DNA of 64,000 nt from AP-15 sp963818695 (GTDB lineage: Bacteria > Pseudomonadota > Alphaproteobacteria > ATCC43930 > CGMCC-115725): positions 372,001 through 436,000 of the forward strand of contig CAWFTG010000009.1 of the NCBI GenBank assembly GCA_963818695.1, in the 5' to 3' direction. Positions 46,391-54,417 of the stretch are shown in pieces (the stretch's first letter is position 1; each line of letters opens with the position of its first letter). Both the position numbers and the translations under genes were made by a program. The notes beneath the pieces are model-generated. The model was not told where the DNA came from. It did not search any database and worked only from the letters and a program-made list of their open reading frames with translations.

Positions 46391-47586
46391 CTAGCGGTTC
46401 TGGGTCCAGTCGTCGCGCCACAGGAAGTCGGGGCCGAGCTGGTCGAGGCTCGGGCAGCCGATCTGGCCCATGACGAGGTCGATCTCGCTGCGGAAGATGT
46501 CGAGCGCTTTCTTGACGCCGGGGAGCCCGCCGGCGACGGCGCCGTAGAGCGTGGGGCGACCGAAAAACACGAATTGGGCGCCGAGGCACAAGCGCGATCA
46601 GAATATCGGCGCCGCGCCGCACGCCGCTGTCGAGCATCACAGTGACTTTGTCGCCGACCGCCGCCTTGATCGCCGGCAACGCCTCGAGCGAGGCGGGCGC
46701 CTGGTCGAGCTGGCGGCCGCCATGGTTCGAGACGATGATGCCGTCGACCCCGATTTCCGCGGCGCGAACCGCGTCGGCCGGGTTCAGGATGCCCTTGACG
46801 ACGAGCGCACGCGGAAACAGGCGGCGGTAGCGCTCGAGGTCCGCGCCAGGTCTGCGCCGACGCCGGGGTTTGACTGCGGCCCAGCGCGATGACGTCCGAT
46901 GTGCTCGCCCCATTGGGGGCGTGCGGCGCCCAATTCCCGAGGGTCGGCGCGCCGCCGAGCCGCATATATTCGATAACCCAGGCGGGATGGGTCATCGCCT
47001 CCAACAGGATCGACGGCTTCAGCTTCAAGGATTCGAGCACGCCGCCGCCGCGGACTCGCGCAAAGCCGTTGCGGTAATTGCGCTCGCGCTTCGGGTGGAC
47101 CGGCACGTCGACGGTCAGTACCAACGCTCCGGCGCCGCAGTCCCGCGCCCGCCCGATCAGCGCATCGGTGATGCTGGCGTCCTTGGCTGCGTAGAGCTGG
47201 AACCAGACGTTGTTCGGGGCGACCCTGAGCGCTTCTTCCATCGAGGCGTTGCTGCCACCCGACATAATGTACGGGACGTTCGCCGCCGCTGCGGCTTCGG
47301 CCAGCATGACCTCGCCTTCCCGGCGGTACAGCCCGACCCCGCCTGTCGGCGAGATGCCGAACGGGCTCGCATAGGTGCGGCCGAACAGCGTAGCGGACTG
47401 ATCGCGCTTGGAGACGTCCACGAGGTAGCGCGGCAACAGACGGTGTTTCTGAAATGCAGCTTCGTTGCGACTGAGACCGTGCTCGTCCTCCACGCCGCCT
47501 TCGATGTAATCGAAGATGATGCGCGGCAGCTTGCGCCTCGCGATCCGGTGCAAGTCTTCGATGTTAATCGCGCTACCGAGGTTCAT
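46391..47586 (-). CDS. FMN-dependent alpha-hydroxyacid dehydrogenase, copy 1 (two frameshifts)
   Basis: After correction this is 397 aa, exactly the size of its tandem paralogue. N-terminal INIEDLHRIARRKLP, RDQSATLFGRTYASPFG, and LVLTVDVPVHPKRERNYRNG fit the L-lactate/glycolate oxidase family. An extra base near 46841 shifts the frame after AQTW. The next frame holds the catalytic His region IIVSNHGGRQLDQAPAS and LDSGVRRGADIL. An extra base near 46590 shifts to GRPTLYGAVAGGLPG and the end FLWRDDWTQNR. It oxidises a 2-hydroxy acid to the 2-oxo acid. Confidence 0.87.
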
Positions 47587-47618
47587 GGCTTCGCCCCAAT
47601 TTCGTAGGTGCTACCCTC

Positions 47619-48812
47619 TCACACATTGCGCGACCGATCCTCGCGCCACAGGAAATCGGGGCCGAGCTGGTCGAGGCTCGGGCAGCCGATCTGCCCCATG
47701 ACGAGATCGATCTCATTTCGGAAGATCGAGATCGCCTTCTTTACACCGGGAATTCCGCCGGCCGCTGCGCCATAGAGCGTCGGCCGGCCCATAAAGCAGA
47801 AACGGGCCCCGAGGCAGAGCGCGATCAGGATGTCGGCGCCGCGCCTGACGCCGCTGTCGAGCATGACGGCCAGCTTGCTGCCGACCGCCTCGCTGATTGC
47901 CGGAAGCACATCGAGCGATGCCGGCGCCTGATCGAGCTGGCGGCCGCCGTGGTTCGATACGATGATGCCGTCGCAGCCGATCTCGGCGGCACGCAGCGCG
48001 TCGCGCGGATCCATGATGCCTTTGACGACGAGATGGCGCGGAAAGAGCCGGCGATACTGTTCGAGATCGCGCCACGTCTGCGCATTGTACGGCATGATCG
48101 AACGGGAATAGTTGTAGACGGCTTCGGCATTGGCATCATTCGCCGCGTAGGGCTGCCAGTTCTGCAGCATCGGCGTTCCGCCGCCATGCCGCAAATACTC
48201 GACTATCCAGCCGGGGTGGGTCAGCGATTCGAGCAGGATCGAGGGTTTGAGGCTCAGCGCCTGGAAGAGCCCGCCGCGGACATTGGCAAACCCGTTGCGG
48301 ATGTTGCGCTCGCGTTTTGAGCTCACCGGCACATCGACGGTCAGCACCAGCGCGTCGAGGCCGGCATCGGCGGTTCGGCGGATCATGTCCTCGCGGATTT
48401 TGGCGTCGTTCGCCGCGTAGAGCTGATACCACGCATTTCTCGGTGCGATTTTGGCCGCCGCCTCGATCGAGTCGTTGCTGGCCCCCGACATGATATACGG
48501 GATGTTTGCCTCGGCAGCCGCCTGCGCCAGCATCAAATCGGCGCCGCGGCGGAAGAGGCCCGCCCCGCCGGTCGGCGCAATGCCGAACGGGCTCACATAG
48601 GTGCGGCCGAAGAGGGTAGTCGATTGGTCTCGCGTCGAGACGTCGACCAGATATCGCGGCAATAATTGATGCTTGTGGAATGCCGAGGTATTGCGCTCGA
48701 GCCCGCGCTCGTCCTCGAGCCCGCCTTCGATGAAGTCGAAGGCGATCTTTGGAAGCCGCCGCTTCGCCATGCGGTGCAGATCTTCGATATTGACGGCGTT
48801 ATCGATCCTCAT
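47619..48812 (-). CDS. FMN-dependent alpha-hydroxyacid dehydrogenase, copy 2
   Basis: This 397 aa intact paralogue of the neighbouring gene shares AVNIEDLHRMAKRRLPKIAF at the start, SPFGIAPTGGAGLFRRGADL, the FMN/active-site region IIVSNHGGRQLDQAPAS, and LDSGVRRGADILIAL. It belongs to the L-lactate dehydrogenase/glycolate oxidase/mandelate dehydrogenase family. It lies 32 bp upstream of copy 1 on the same strand, probably one transcript from the 48.8-49.3 kb intergenic region. Confidence 0.92.
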   Translation of the reverse strand: MRIDNAVNIEDLHRMAKRRLPKIAFDFIEGGLEDERGLERNTSAFHKHQLLPRYLVDVSTRDQSTTLFGRTYVSPFGIAPTGGAGLFRRGADLMLAQAAAEANIPYIMSGASNDSIEAAAKIAPRNAWYQLYAANDAKIREDMIRRTADAGLDALVLTVDVPVSSKRERNIRNGFANVRGGLFQALSLKPSILLESLTHPGWIVEYLRHGGGTPMLQNWQPYAANDANAEAVYNYSRSIMPYNAQTWRDLEQYRRLFPRHLVVKGIMDPRDALRAAEIGCDGIIVSNHGGRQLDQAPASLDVLPAISEAVGSKLAVMLDSGVRRGADILIALCLGARFCFMGRPTLYGAAAGGIPGVKKAISIFRNEIDLVMGQIGCPSLDQLGPDFLWREDRSRNV

Positions 48813-49366
48813 CTTCGAGCGAACTCCCGGGGACCCAGCAGCTTAGGTTCAGATGATGCAAGAATCGCGCATTTTCGCAACCCTCCCGCAATCCCCCACG
48901 GAGCGGGGCTGGGCTGTGCGCGGCAGTTGGCTCGGGTGCCCCGCCTATCTCACGCTTAAAACAACCTCAAATTGTACTGAGGAAAGACCGCCGCTGAAAT
49001 TACAGCATGTCTACAGCCATAGCTCTCCCAAAAGTTGACGTGCCATTCCAACGGCCGATCCCGTCCGCGGCCCGTTCCGATGCCCCGATGGATACCAGTA
49101 TGCGATGCCAATTAGGCGATTTTATGTTGCAGTTTAAAACTATTCCCGCGAAGGCCGTCGTACTCTCATAGCCGGCCCTTCGTTCTGTGCTCTCCGCTAG
49201 TCAACCCGGATATCGCTCTACGAGCCGACGCCAGTGGAGGCGGTCCTCGGTTGACGTCCCTCAGTGTGCGACGCGCCCATCCAGAAATGCGCGGGCCGGC
49301 GCGTTAACTTGCATCTGACCTTCTGACGTGAGTATATACGCCTATATATCTGCAAGGGTGACCGAC
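48813..49366. other. Long intergenic region between dehydrogenases and vapB
   Basis: No supported gene was found. It should contain the minus-strand dehydrogenase promoter near 48820-48900 and the vapB promoter at its right end. Base composition between 48950 and 49160 is more AT-rich than neighbouring genes. Confidence 0.5.
49309..49339 (+). promoter_or_regulatory. Candidate vapBC promoter/operator
   Basis: TTGCAT (49309-49314), 18 bases, then TATATA (49333-49338). The -10 sits inside the palindrome GTATATAC (49332-49339), followed by CCTATATATC, an AT-rich patch suited to an autoregulating AbrB-like antitoxin. Confidence 0.4.
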
Positions 49367-49597
49367 ATGGCTACGGCCCGTGTTTTTCGTTCCGGAAACA
49401 GTCAAGCCGTGCGGTTGCCCAAAGAATATCGGTTGAAGGGCCCGGAAGTAGAGATTTTTCGCCGAGGCGACGAGATCGTACTGCGTGAAAAGGCCGAGGG
49501 GCTGATGCGAGCCTTCGAAATTCTGGCCGACCTACCGGCTGATGTTCTGCCGGAAGACCGCGGCGATACTCTACCACAGGAGCGTGAAGGTCTTTGA
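49367..49597 (+). CDS. vapB: VapB-type (AbrB/SpoVT fold) antitoxin
   Basis: This 76 aa protein has ATARVFRSGNSQAVRLPKEY, the classic swapped-hairpin DNA-binding domain of VapB antitoxins, then EVEIFRRGDEIVLREK and a short toxin-binding tail. It should repress its own operon and neutralise the PIN toxin whose broken gene overlaps its stop. The ATG at 49367 gives the family-length protein; a longer GTG start at 49328 is unlikely. Confidence 0.88.
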   Translation: MATARVFRSGNSQAVRLPKEYRLKGPEVEIFRRGDEIVLREKAEGLMRAFEILADLPADVLPEDRGDTLPQEREGL

Positions 49598-50003
49598 ATG
49601 TCGCCCGGTTCCTGCTGGACACAAACATATGTACCTATATCCGGCGGCGACGCCTGCCGGCGGTTCTGTCCTGGTTTCGACAGTTAAAGCCGGGGGAGGC
49701 GGTCCTTTCGGTCATCACCTATGGCGACCTTGCTTACGGCGCGGAAAAAAGCCGATTCCGGTAATAGGCTCGCGGGCAGCTGGCCGAGCTGGCGGGCTTG
49801 CTTCCGGTCCTGAGCTCCCGTCTCGCGCCGGCAAATTCTATGGCTCGGCCCGCGCCGCGTTGGCAGCCCGGGGAGACATGATCGCCAACAACGATCTGTG
49901 GATTGCCGCGCATGCCAAGGCGGCGGGCCTCCTTCTGGTCACCAATAACGAGCGCGAGTTTCGACGCATAGAAGGACTGGAAATTCAGAACTGGGCCGAC
50001 TGA
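49594..50003 (+). pseudogene. vapC: VapC-type PIN-domain toxin, disrupted
   Basis: VapC-like blocks are all present but in different frames: FLLDTNICTYIRRRRLPAVL (first PIN Asp), SVITYGDLAYGAEKS, then consecutive TAA TAG stops at 49762-49767, RGQLAELAGLLPVL, and finally GKFYGSARAALAARG, ANNDLWIAAHAKA and LLVTNNEREFRRIEGL in the last frame. At least three small indels are needed to restore it. VapC toxins are ribonucleases; this one should not be functional as written. Confidence 0.8.
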
Positions 50004-50054
50004 TCCGGTCATGCCTCGCGTCGCGCTCGATAATCAGTTCACCAAGCGTAGCAA

Positions 50055-50138
50055 GCGTAGGGCGGATGAGCGCAGCGTAATCCGCCATCGGGCAGTGCGA
50101 ATGTCGGCGGAATGCGCGTCCGATTTTCCGCCCTACGC
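50055..50138. repeat. Short inverted-repeat (REP/MITE-like) element A
   Basis: GCGTAGGGCGG at the left end and CCGCCCTACGC at the right end are exact reverse complements 84 bp apart. Inside the left half, GGCGGAT...ATCCGCC forms a second stem. A very similar unit lies at 54333-54409. The right arm runs straight into a copy of the GMC-gene 3' end. No transposase is encoded. Confidence 0.6.
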
Positions 50139-50199
50139 CGCCAGTCTTTGCCGCGCGCTGCCTTTGATCAGAGCTGGCACCTTCTCGGCGATCACGATG
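50133..50199 (-). repeat. GMC oxidoreductase 3'-end repeat, copy R1 (67 bp)
   Basis: Starting CTACGCCGCCAGTCTTTG, this closely matches the last ~65 bp of the complete GMC gene (54418 onward), in the same orientation. Similarity stops around 50199, where DUF433-like coding sequence begins. Confidence 0.65.
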
Positions 50200-50349
50200 C
50201 GGCCGAGATGCTCGGGCTCCCTCGCCGCAGGCAGCACGCGCGATCAAATCCTCACCGACTATCCCTGCCTCGAGCCCGAAGACATTGACGAGGCCTTACA
50301 GTATGCCGCGTTGCTGGCGGAGGACGAGACCGTTGAATTGGCACGGTGA
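50200..50349 (+). pseudogene. DUF433 antitoxin remnant
   Basis: The C-terminal part GSLAAGSTRDQILTDYPCLE followed by PEDIDEALQYAALLAEDE is the typical helix-turn-helix end of DUF433 antitoxins. The N-terminal half is missing, replaced by the R1 repeat, and an extra C near 50217 may break the remaining N-terminal residues. The stop overlaps a DUF5615-like toxin start. Confidence 0.65.
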
Positions 50350-50799
50350 AATTGCTCGTTGAATATGCCGCTGCCGCCAGCTTTGGCGCCTTGGCTCGCG
50401 ACCCAGGTATATGACGCGGCTCACGCCTCTGGCATGGGCCTCGATCGCTCGGCGGCGGATCCTGACACGCGCGAGGCAGGATGGGCCGCGAGGCATGCCG
50501 CGTTCAGGGCAACTGTCAGGCCATCGCTGGGCGCTGTGCAGTATGGTGATGATCTGAACGACGTCGCCATTAACCCGATAGGGTACGATATACGGTGTGC
50601 GTGGGATGACGAGTTCGCGTGTGCCGGCCACGCGGCCCGGTCGGCCGAGTGCCGGAGACCCCGCCAAGCGCGTCACCGCCGCCCGAATTCGCTCGATCAT
50701 GCGGATCGCCGCGGTCGGGTTGTTCGCCGCAATGCTCTCGTGAATGTCTTCGAGCCGGCGAAAATAGCGAGGAGCATATTCGAGGCGGCGAGGCGTCAC
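50296..50799 (-). CDS. RelE/ParE-family toxin with abnormal C-terminal extension
   Basis: The first ~100 residues are a ParE/RelE-fold toxin: YAPRYFRRLEDIHESIAANN, GRPGRVAGTRELVIPRTPYI and VVQIITILHSAQRWPD. Such toxins normally stop soon after this point (~100 aa). Here the frame continues for ~65 residues antisense to the DUF5615/DUF433 remnants, suggesting the natural stop was lost at a recombination junction near 50470-50515. The GTG start overlaps the antitoxin stop (GTGA), so the pair is translationally coupled. Confidence 0.75.
   Translation of the reverse strand: MTPRRLEYAPRYFRRLEDIHESIAANNPTAAIRMIERIRAAVTRLAGSPALGRPGRVAGTRELVIPRTPYIVPYRVNGDVVQIITILHSAQRWPDSCPERGMPRGPSCLARVRIRRRAIEAHARGVSRVIYLGREPRRQSWRQRHIQRAISPCQFNGLVLRQQRGIL
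50346..50470 (+). pseudogene. DUF5615 PIN-like toxin remnant
   Basis: From the GTG at 50346, VKLLVE is followed in the next frame by PLPPALAPWLATQVYDAAHA and SGMGLDR, the N-terminus of DUF5615 PIN-like toxins, which normally pair with DUF433 antitoxins. There is one indel near 50364, and similarity ends near 50470, where ParE sequence on the other strand begins. Confidence 0.6.
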
Positions 50800-51047
50800 C
50801 GTGGCTGCAACAGCTGATTATATCGCTCCTCGGCCTGTTCCTCGGACAGAGCTTCGCCCGAGTCGAGCTCCTTAACGCCAGCCGTGATCTCGCCGATCTG
50901 CCACTCGTTGAGTTCGACGTACGCGGCGATCGCTTCTGCCGCGAGAAACGATTTCGAGCGCTTGGTGCTGCGCGCCAACGCCTCGAGCTTTGCCCTCAAT
51001 GCGGCGTCGATCCTCGCGGTTATGACCGATGTGTCGGCTGCGCTCAT
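50796..51047 (-). CDS. ParD/CopG-type ribbon-helix-helix antitoxin
   Basis: This 83 aa protein has the RHH core TSVITARIDAALRAKLEALA, RSTKRSKSFLAAEAIAAYVE, and a C-terminal toxin-binding tail (GVKELDSGEALSEEQAEERY). It precedes and overlaps the ParE-like toxin gene, the standard antitoxin-first order. An upstream palindrome is a likely autoregulatory operator. Confidence 0.85.
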   Translation of the reverse strand: MSAADTSVITARIDAALRAKLEALARSTKRSKSFLAAEAIAAYVELNEWQIGEITAGVKELDSGEALSEEQAEERYNQLLQPR

Positions 51048-51073
51048 GTCACATCATGATTCTGTTTGATTTG

Positions 51074-51105
51074 ATTGTATACAATTGCATCTCCCTCGTG
51101 GTCAA
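51074..51105 (-). promoter_or_regulatory. parDE-like promoter and operator
   Basis: On the minus strand TTGACC (51100-51105), an 18-bp spacer, and TATACA form a promoter. The -10 lies within the perfect 12-bp palindrome ATTGTATACAAT (51074-51085), a likely RHH antitoxin operator, 27 bp before the antitoxin start. Confidence 0.55.
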
Positions 51106-51125
51106 CTGCCCCATCCGGCCCCTTT

Positions 51126-51816
51126 CGCTACGCCGCCAGTCTTTGCTGCGCGGCGCCTTTGATCAGCGCTGCGCCCTTCTCGGCGATCATGATTGTCGGC
51201 GCGTTGGTGTTGGTCGAGGTGACGGCTGGCATTCCCGAGGCGCCGATGACGCGCAGGCCGTCGAGGCCGTGCACGCGCAATTCGCTGTCGACGACGCTCA
51301 TCGGGTGCGAGCCCATCAGGCAGGTGCAGCTGGCGTGATAGCAGGTGCCGCCGTAGCGGCGCGCGTAATCGAGCAGTTCGTCGGCGGTCTGGATTTGGGG
51401 GCCGGGCAGGGTTTCTTCGCGCACGAAACGCTGCAGCGCCGGGGCGGTGAAAAGGCGCCGCACCAGGCGCAGGCCGCCGATGATCGCGCGCCGGTCGCTT
51501 TCCTCCGACACGTAGCGCGGGTTGATTGCGGGCGCGTCGCCAGGGCGGTTCGACTTGGCTTCGACATAGCCGCGCGACAGGGGACGCATTTGCCACGCGC
51601 CGGCGCTGAGGCCCGGCTTCTCTTCGAGCGCGCCGATCTGGCCTCCCTTGAAGCTGCCCGGCGCGAAGGTGACCTGCACATCGGGCGTGGCCGATTCCTC
51701 CAACACCTTGACCGAGGCGGCGACGATCGAGGGGCTGTAGGTCAGCATGCCTTTGCCGGTGAAGAGCCAGCGCATGACCTCGCCGGCCAAGGGCAGGCCG
51801 CGCGAGCGCTCGTTGG
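51126..51816 (-). pseudogene. Truncated GMC oxidoreductase, copy R2 (C-terminal ~230 aa)
   Basis: This 691-bp block matches the 3' part of the complete gene at 54418-56031 at roughly nine bases in ten or better by eye. The reading frame is open to the same C-terminus (GTCYHASCTCLMGSH, STNTNAPTIMIAEKGA). Homology ends abruptly at ~51816 within the codons for NERSRGL, before the FAD-binding N-terminus, so no active enzyme can result. The join to unrelated AT-richer sequence marks a recombination point. Confidence 0.85.
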
Positions 51817-51979
51817 CGTCTCAGGTACTAACGATCTGCGCGACCACAGTTCAGCATTTTGAGAGAAAATTAGGTTCCGATCGCAAACTATATCACGGCG
51901 ATGCAGCGGTCCACCGAGGCCGCGAGGATTGTGTTGGGATTCCTTCATTGGAAATTCCATGACTCGTAAGGGCTCCGAA

Positions 51980-52864
51980 ATGGGTATCTTTGGGCGGCGA
52001 CTCCTCTCCCGACAGCAGAGTCAAGATGCCGAGAAGGCGCGGCAGATTATCGAAGCAGCCTTTATCGAGTTGCGAGAACCAAGAAGTTGTGCTGAAGCCG
52101 CTGCATCAGGGGCCGACATCCGACGCCGGCTATTCTCCGTGGTTGATCGCCTGGAAGCCGAGATGGGCCAACTAGTCATTGCCTACGCCCAGAGGGAAGG
52201 CGTGCTGATGACGCATCCCCGCCTAAGTCAAGAACTACAGAAGCTCTCAGATGGCGAACTTCTCGACCGTTCAATCTTTCTCTGTTTCATAACGCCCGCT
52301 GCGACAGCTCGGTTGAACGCGGATTGGCCAGGCCAAGTTGCCGGTTACCGATCCCGCCCAAATACTGACGAGGTGATCCACGAGAAGGCCACCGTTCTAA
52401 CGGCCTACGTGGTGCACAATCTCGGCGTGGGCATTGAGGTATCGAAGGAGGTGTTGAAGGCTGTACATGAAATAAGCCCGGATCAGGAGATTTCCTCAAA
52501 ACTTGAGGAAGCATGTCTCTGGTACAGATTAATAGACGAGCTTGCGTATCGAGACATTTCGGAGAAACGCGATCGATTTATGGACTTCTTTGAAGGCATC
52601 TTGGCCCATCTATTAGCCTTACTAGGGGCAGAACCAAAGACGATTTGCGCCACCCTCAGGGATCGCTCCGAGGAATACGGCTCGTATAGAGAATGGGTCT
52701 CGAAAGACCCAGACGAGATGGCGGGAACGCTGTTCTGGAATGCTGCAAAACGCGTTGGCACGCCGATCGGATTTGAACGCCATCATCTTTTCACGCTGAT
52801 GTTTGGAACGCTATTTCTGGGACGCGTTCAACGGGCCTTCGTCCGCGAGCTGTTGACCGGGTAA
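51980..52864 (+). CDS. Unrecognised protein
   Basis: This ~294 aa soluble-looking protein matches no family I recognise. It is Glu/Arg/Leu-rich and appears mostly helical, with no signal peptide. Distinctive segments are EVIHEKATVLTAYVVHNLGV, EEACLWYRLIDELAYRDISE and FERHHLFTLMFGTLFLGRVQ. I chose the ATG at 51980 because AAGGG lies upstream; an ATG at 51959 is in frame. Codon use is more AT-rich than in the core genome. A KptA/ART-like gene starts 22 bases after it, and the pair sits between two GMC-end repeats. Confidence 0.6.
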   Translation: MGIFGRRLLSRQQSQDAEKARQIIEAAFIELREPRSCAEAAASGADIRRRLFSVVDRLEAEMGQLVIAYAQREGVLMTHPRLSQELQKLSDGELLDRSIFLCFITPAATARLNADWPGQVAGYRSRPNTDEVIHEKATVLTAYVVHNLGVGIEVSKEVLKAVHEISPDQEISSKLEEACLWYRLIDELAYRDISEKRDRFMDFFEGILAHLLALLGAEPKTICATLRDRSEEYGSYREWVSKDPDEMAGTLFWNAAKRVGTPIGFERHHLFTLMFGTLFLGRVQRAFVRELLTG

Positions 52865-52886
52865 ATAATTTGCGCGGTTAGCTTCG

Positions 52887-53380
52887 ATGCAAAAGCTTTA
52901 TCACGGGACTCCGCCCGAAACGTCCCATCGATAAGAGCGCAAGGATTGGTCCCGCAGAAGGGATCATGGACAAAAATTTTCTATAATGACGCTCCCGATC
53001 TCTTGTATGCGGTGGACGAGGGCCACAAGGCTCGTTTATTAGCGATCATCACCGGACAGCTAGCTCGGTCGGGCATCGTCCGGTTGTTGGACGGATACAC
53101 TTTCGACGACTTCAAAAACGATCTGAGCACTCACGGTGCTGTAGTCGTATTCTCGACTGCGAACTTCTCTTACCGTGAGCCCTTGTCAGAACTCAAGCAC
53201 CCCTCGAGCGTCGAGCAAGGCGACTGGTACAGCACTAAACCCGTCAGCATTGCCGCCATCGACGGGATAATGACCGGGCGGGAGATGGTGGACTGGCTCA
53301 ATCCACAAGAGGTGGATTTCGACTGCCGCCACCGCTGCATATTGCACGAACGTAATTTGAATGAGACTTGCTCTCGTTAG
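52887..53380 (+). pseudogene. Putative KptA/ADP-ribosyltransferase-fold protein (one frameshift)
   Basis: MQKLYHGTPPETSH, then after a one-base shift near 52924-52930, SIRAQGLVPQKGSW, gives the LYHGT...I..GL.P start typical of Tpt1/KptA RNA phosphotransferase and ADP-ribosyltransferase folds. Next come LLYAVDEGHKARLLAIITGQ and a VEQGDWYSTKPVSI segment that could supply a late catalytic acidic residue. The reconstructed length is ~164 aa. As written, translation from the ATG stops after 15 residues; a TTG at 52946 opens the rest. The assignment rests on motifs only. Confidence 0.45.
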
Positions 53381-53461
53381 AGGGAAATATACTATGGGAA
53401 GGCGGAAAGCGGTCGCGCATCCCGCCTCCTTCATTATCACATTGGATACTCTGCCCGTGCT

Positions 53462-53651
53462 CGCTACGCCGCCAGTCTTTGCCGCGCGGCGCCTTTTATC
53501 GAGTTCCCCGATCTGACCTCCCTTGAAGCTGCTGAGCGCGAATGTGCATTGCATGTCGGGTGTCGCCGATTTGCTGCAGCACCTTGGCCGAGGCCGCGAC
53601 GATCGACGGGTTGTAGGTCAGCATGCCCATGCCGCTGAAGAGCCAGCGCAT
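53462..53651 (-). pseudogene. GMC oxidoreductase fragment, copy R3 (internally deleted)
   Basis: The first 35 bases (53462-53496) are identical to the 3' end of the complete GMC gene. They are fused to a diverged copy of an internal segment equivalent to ~54910-55066 of that gene, so ~460 bp are deleted between. It ends at CAGCGCAT next to a half inverted-repeat arm CCGCCCTACGC (53652-53662). It is clearly older than copy R2. Confidence 0.75.
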
Positions 53652-53656
53652 CCGCC

Positions 53657-54277
53657 CTACGCTTGCTGATTTCGTTTAAATTCGGCGTTGACGATCGGCT
53701 TGCATAACGCCTCAGTGCGCACACGGAACTCTGTGAGCTTTTTGCCGACTTCATCCTTTTCAGGTTCGAAATCGCCGGTATCCCAAACTGCGTGCTCTAA
53801 ACTGGAGCGCATATCATTGCCGAATTTTCGACCAGGAGAGGCCAACATCTGGGCCGCGACCTCTACCTCTCTCCGCGCTCGATGCACCAACATGAAAACG
53901 TCTGCGACTTCAGCTCCAAACATCGCCATACAACGCGGCTGAAGCTTCCAAAGCCTCTCGAAATAGTCTTTGTTCGCCGCGATGCGGGATAACGTGGCGT
54001 AGAACGAGCCTCGCGCGGTCCGCTGATCCGCTGTTTCGCTTACGGCCTCCGGCATGTCCGTCCACTCATGCGGGTATGCCATTGGCCCGCGGATATGTGC
54101 AAAAATAAAGCGCGCCTCGTATGCGATCGCCAGCATATCAAAGGCGATCTCTATCCGCTTTTCCTCAAGTTTTTCGCGCTTCCAACGCCCGAAGGTACGA
54201 AACCCTATACTCGCGATACCGACGGTAATGATGAAGCCGATTATCGTGAGGAGCTGCGTCCAGCCAAACGCCCACAG
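53657..54277 (-). CDS. Hypothetical membrane-anchored protein
   Basis: This is unrecognised. The frame encodes an N-terminal membrane helix (LLTIIGFIITVGIASIGF), a basic charged stretch (RWKREKLEEKRIEIAFDM), and a mostly helical domain with EWTDMPEAVSE and FYATLSRIAANKDYFERLWK. An internal ATG at 54136 would drop the membrane helix. The frame stays open to ~54298 without ATG or GTG; CTG at 54277 or ATT at 54292 are the only candidates. The usual start may have been lost at the junction with the inverted-repeat element upstream. Confidence 0.55.
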   Translation of the reverse strand: MWAFGWTQLLTIIGFIITVGIASIGFRTFGRWKREKLEEKRIEIAFDMLAIAYEARFIFAHIRGPMAYPHEWTDMPEAVSETADQRTARGSFYATLSRIAANKDYFERLWKLQPRCMAMFGAEVADVFMLVHRARREVEVAAQMLASPGRKFGNDMRSSLEHAVWDTGDFEPEKDEVGKKLTEFRVRTEALCKPIVNAEFKRNQQA

Positions 54278-54332
54278 GTCAGGAGGATTAATCTTACTTC
54301 ACCGGGACTGCTGCCCTTATCGAGGACAGCGA

Positions 54333-54409
54333 GCGTAGGGCGGGATGCGCTCGGAATGCCCCGCAACGCCCGCCATGGCGGGTGCCGTCCGGGGGTTTTC
54401 CGCCCTACG
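54333..54409. repeat. Short inverted-repeat (REP/MITE-like) element B
   Basis: GCGTAGGGCGG at 54333 and its reverse complement CCGCCCTACG ending at 54409 flank 77 bp that also contain the palindrome CCCGCCATGGCGGG. The end sequences match element A at 50055-50138. It lies immediately after the stop of the complete GMC gene. Confidence 0.6.
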
Positions 54410-54417
54410 ATAGTTCG

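Noticed and set aside
44946..46913. A 655-codon minus-strand open frame opposite the MFS transporter
   Set aside because: Its composition is Arg/Glu/Pro-rich low-complexity typical of the complement of a high-GC gene. Only its upstream end (~46595-46845) encodes real protein, namely the middle of the frameshifted hydroxyacid dehydrogenase.
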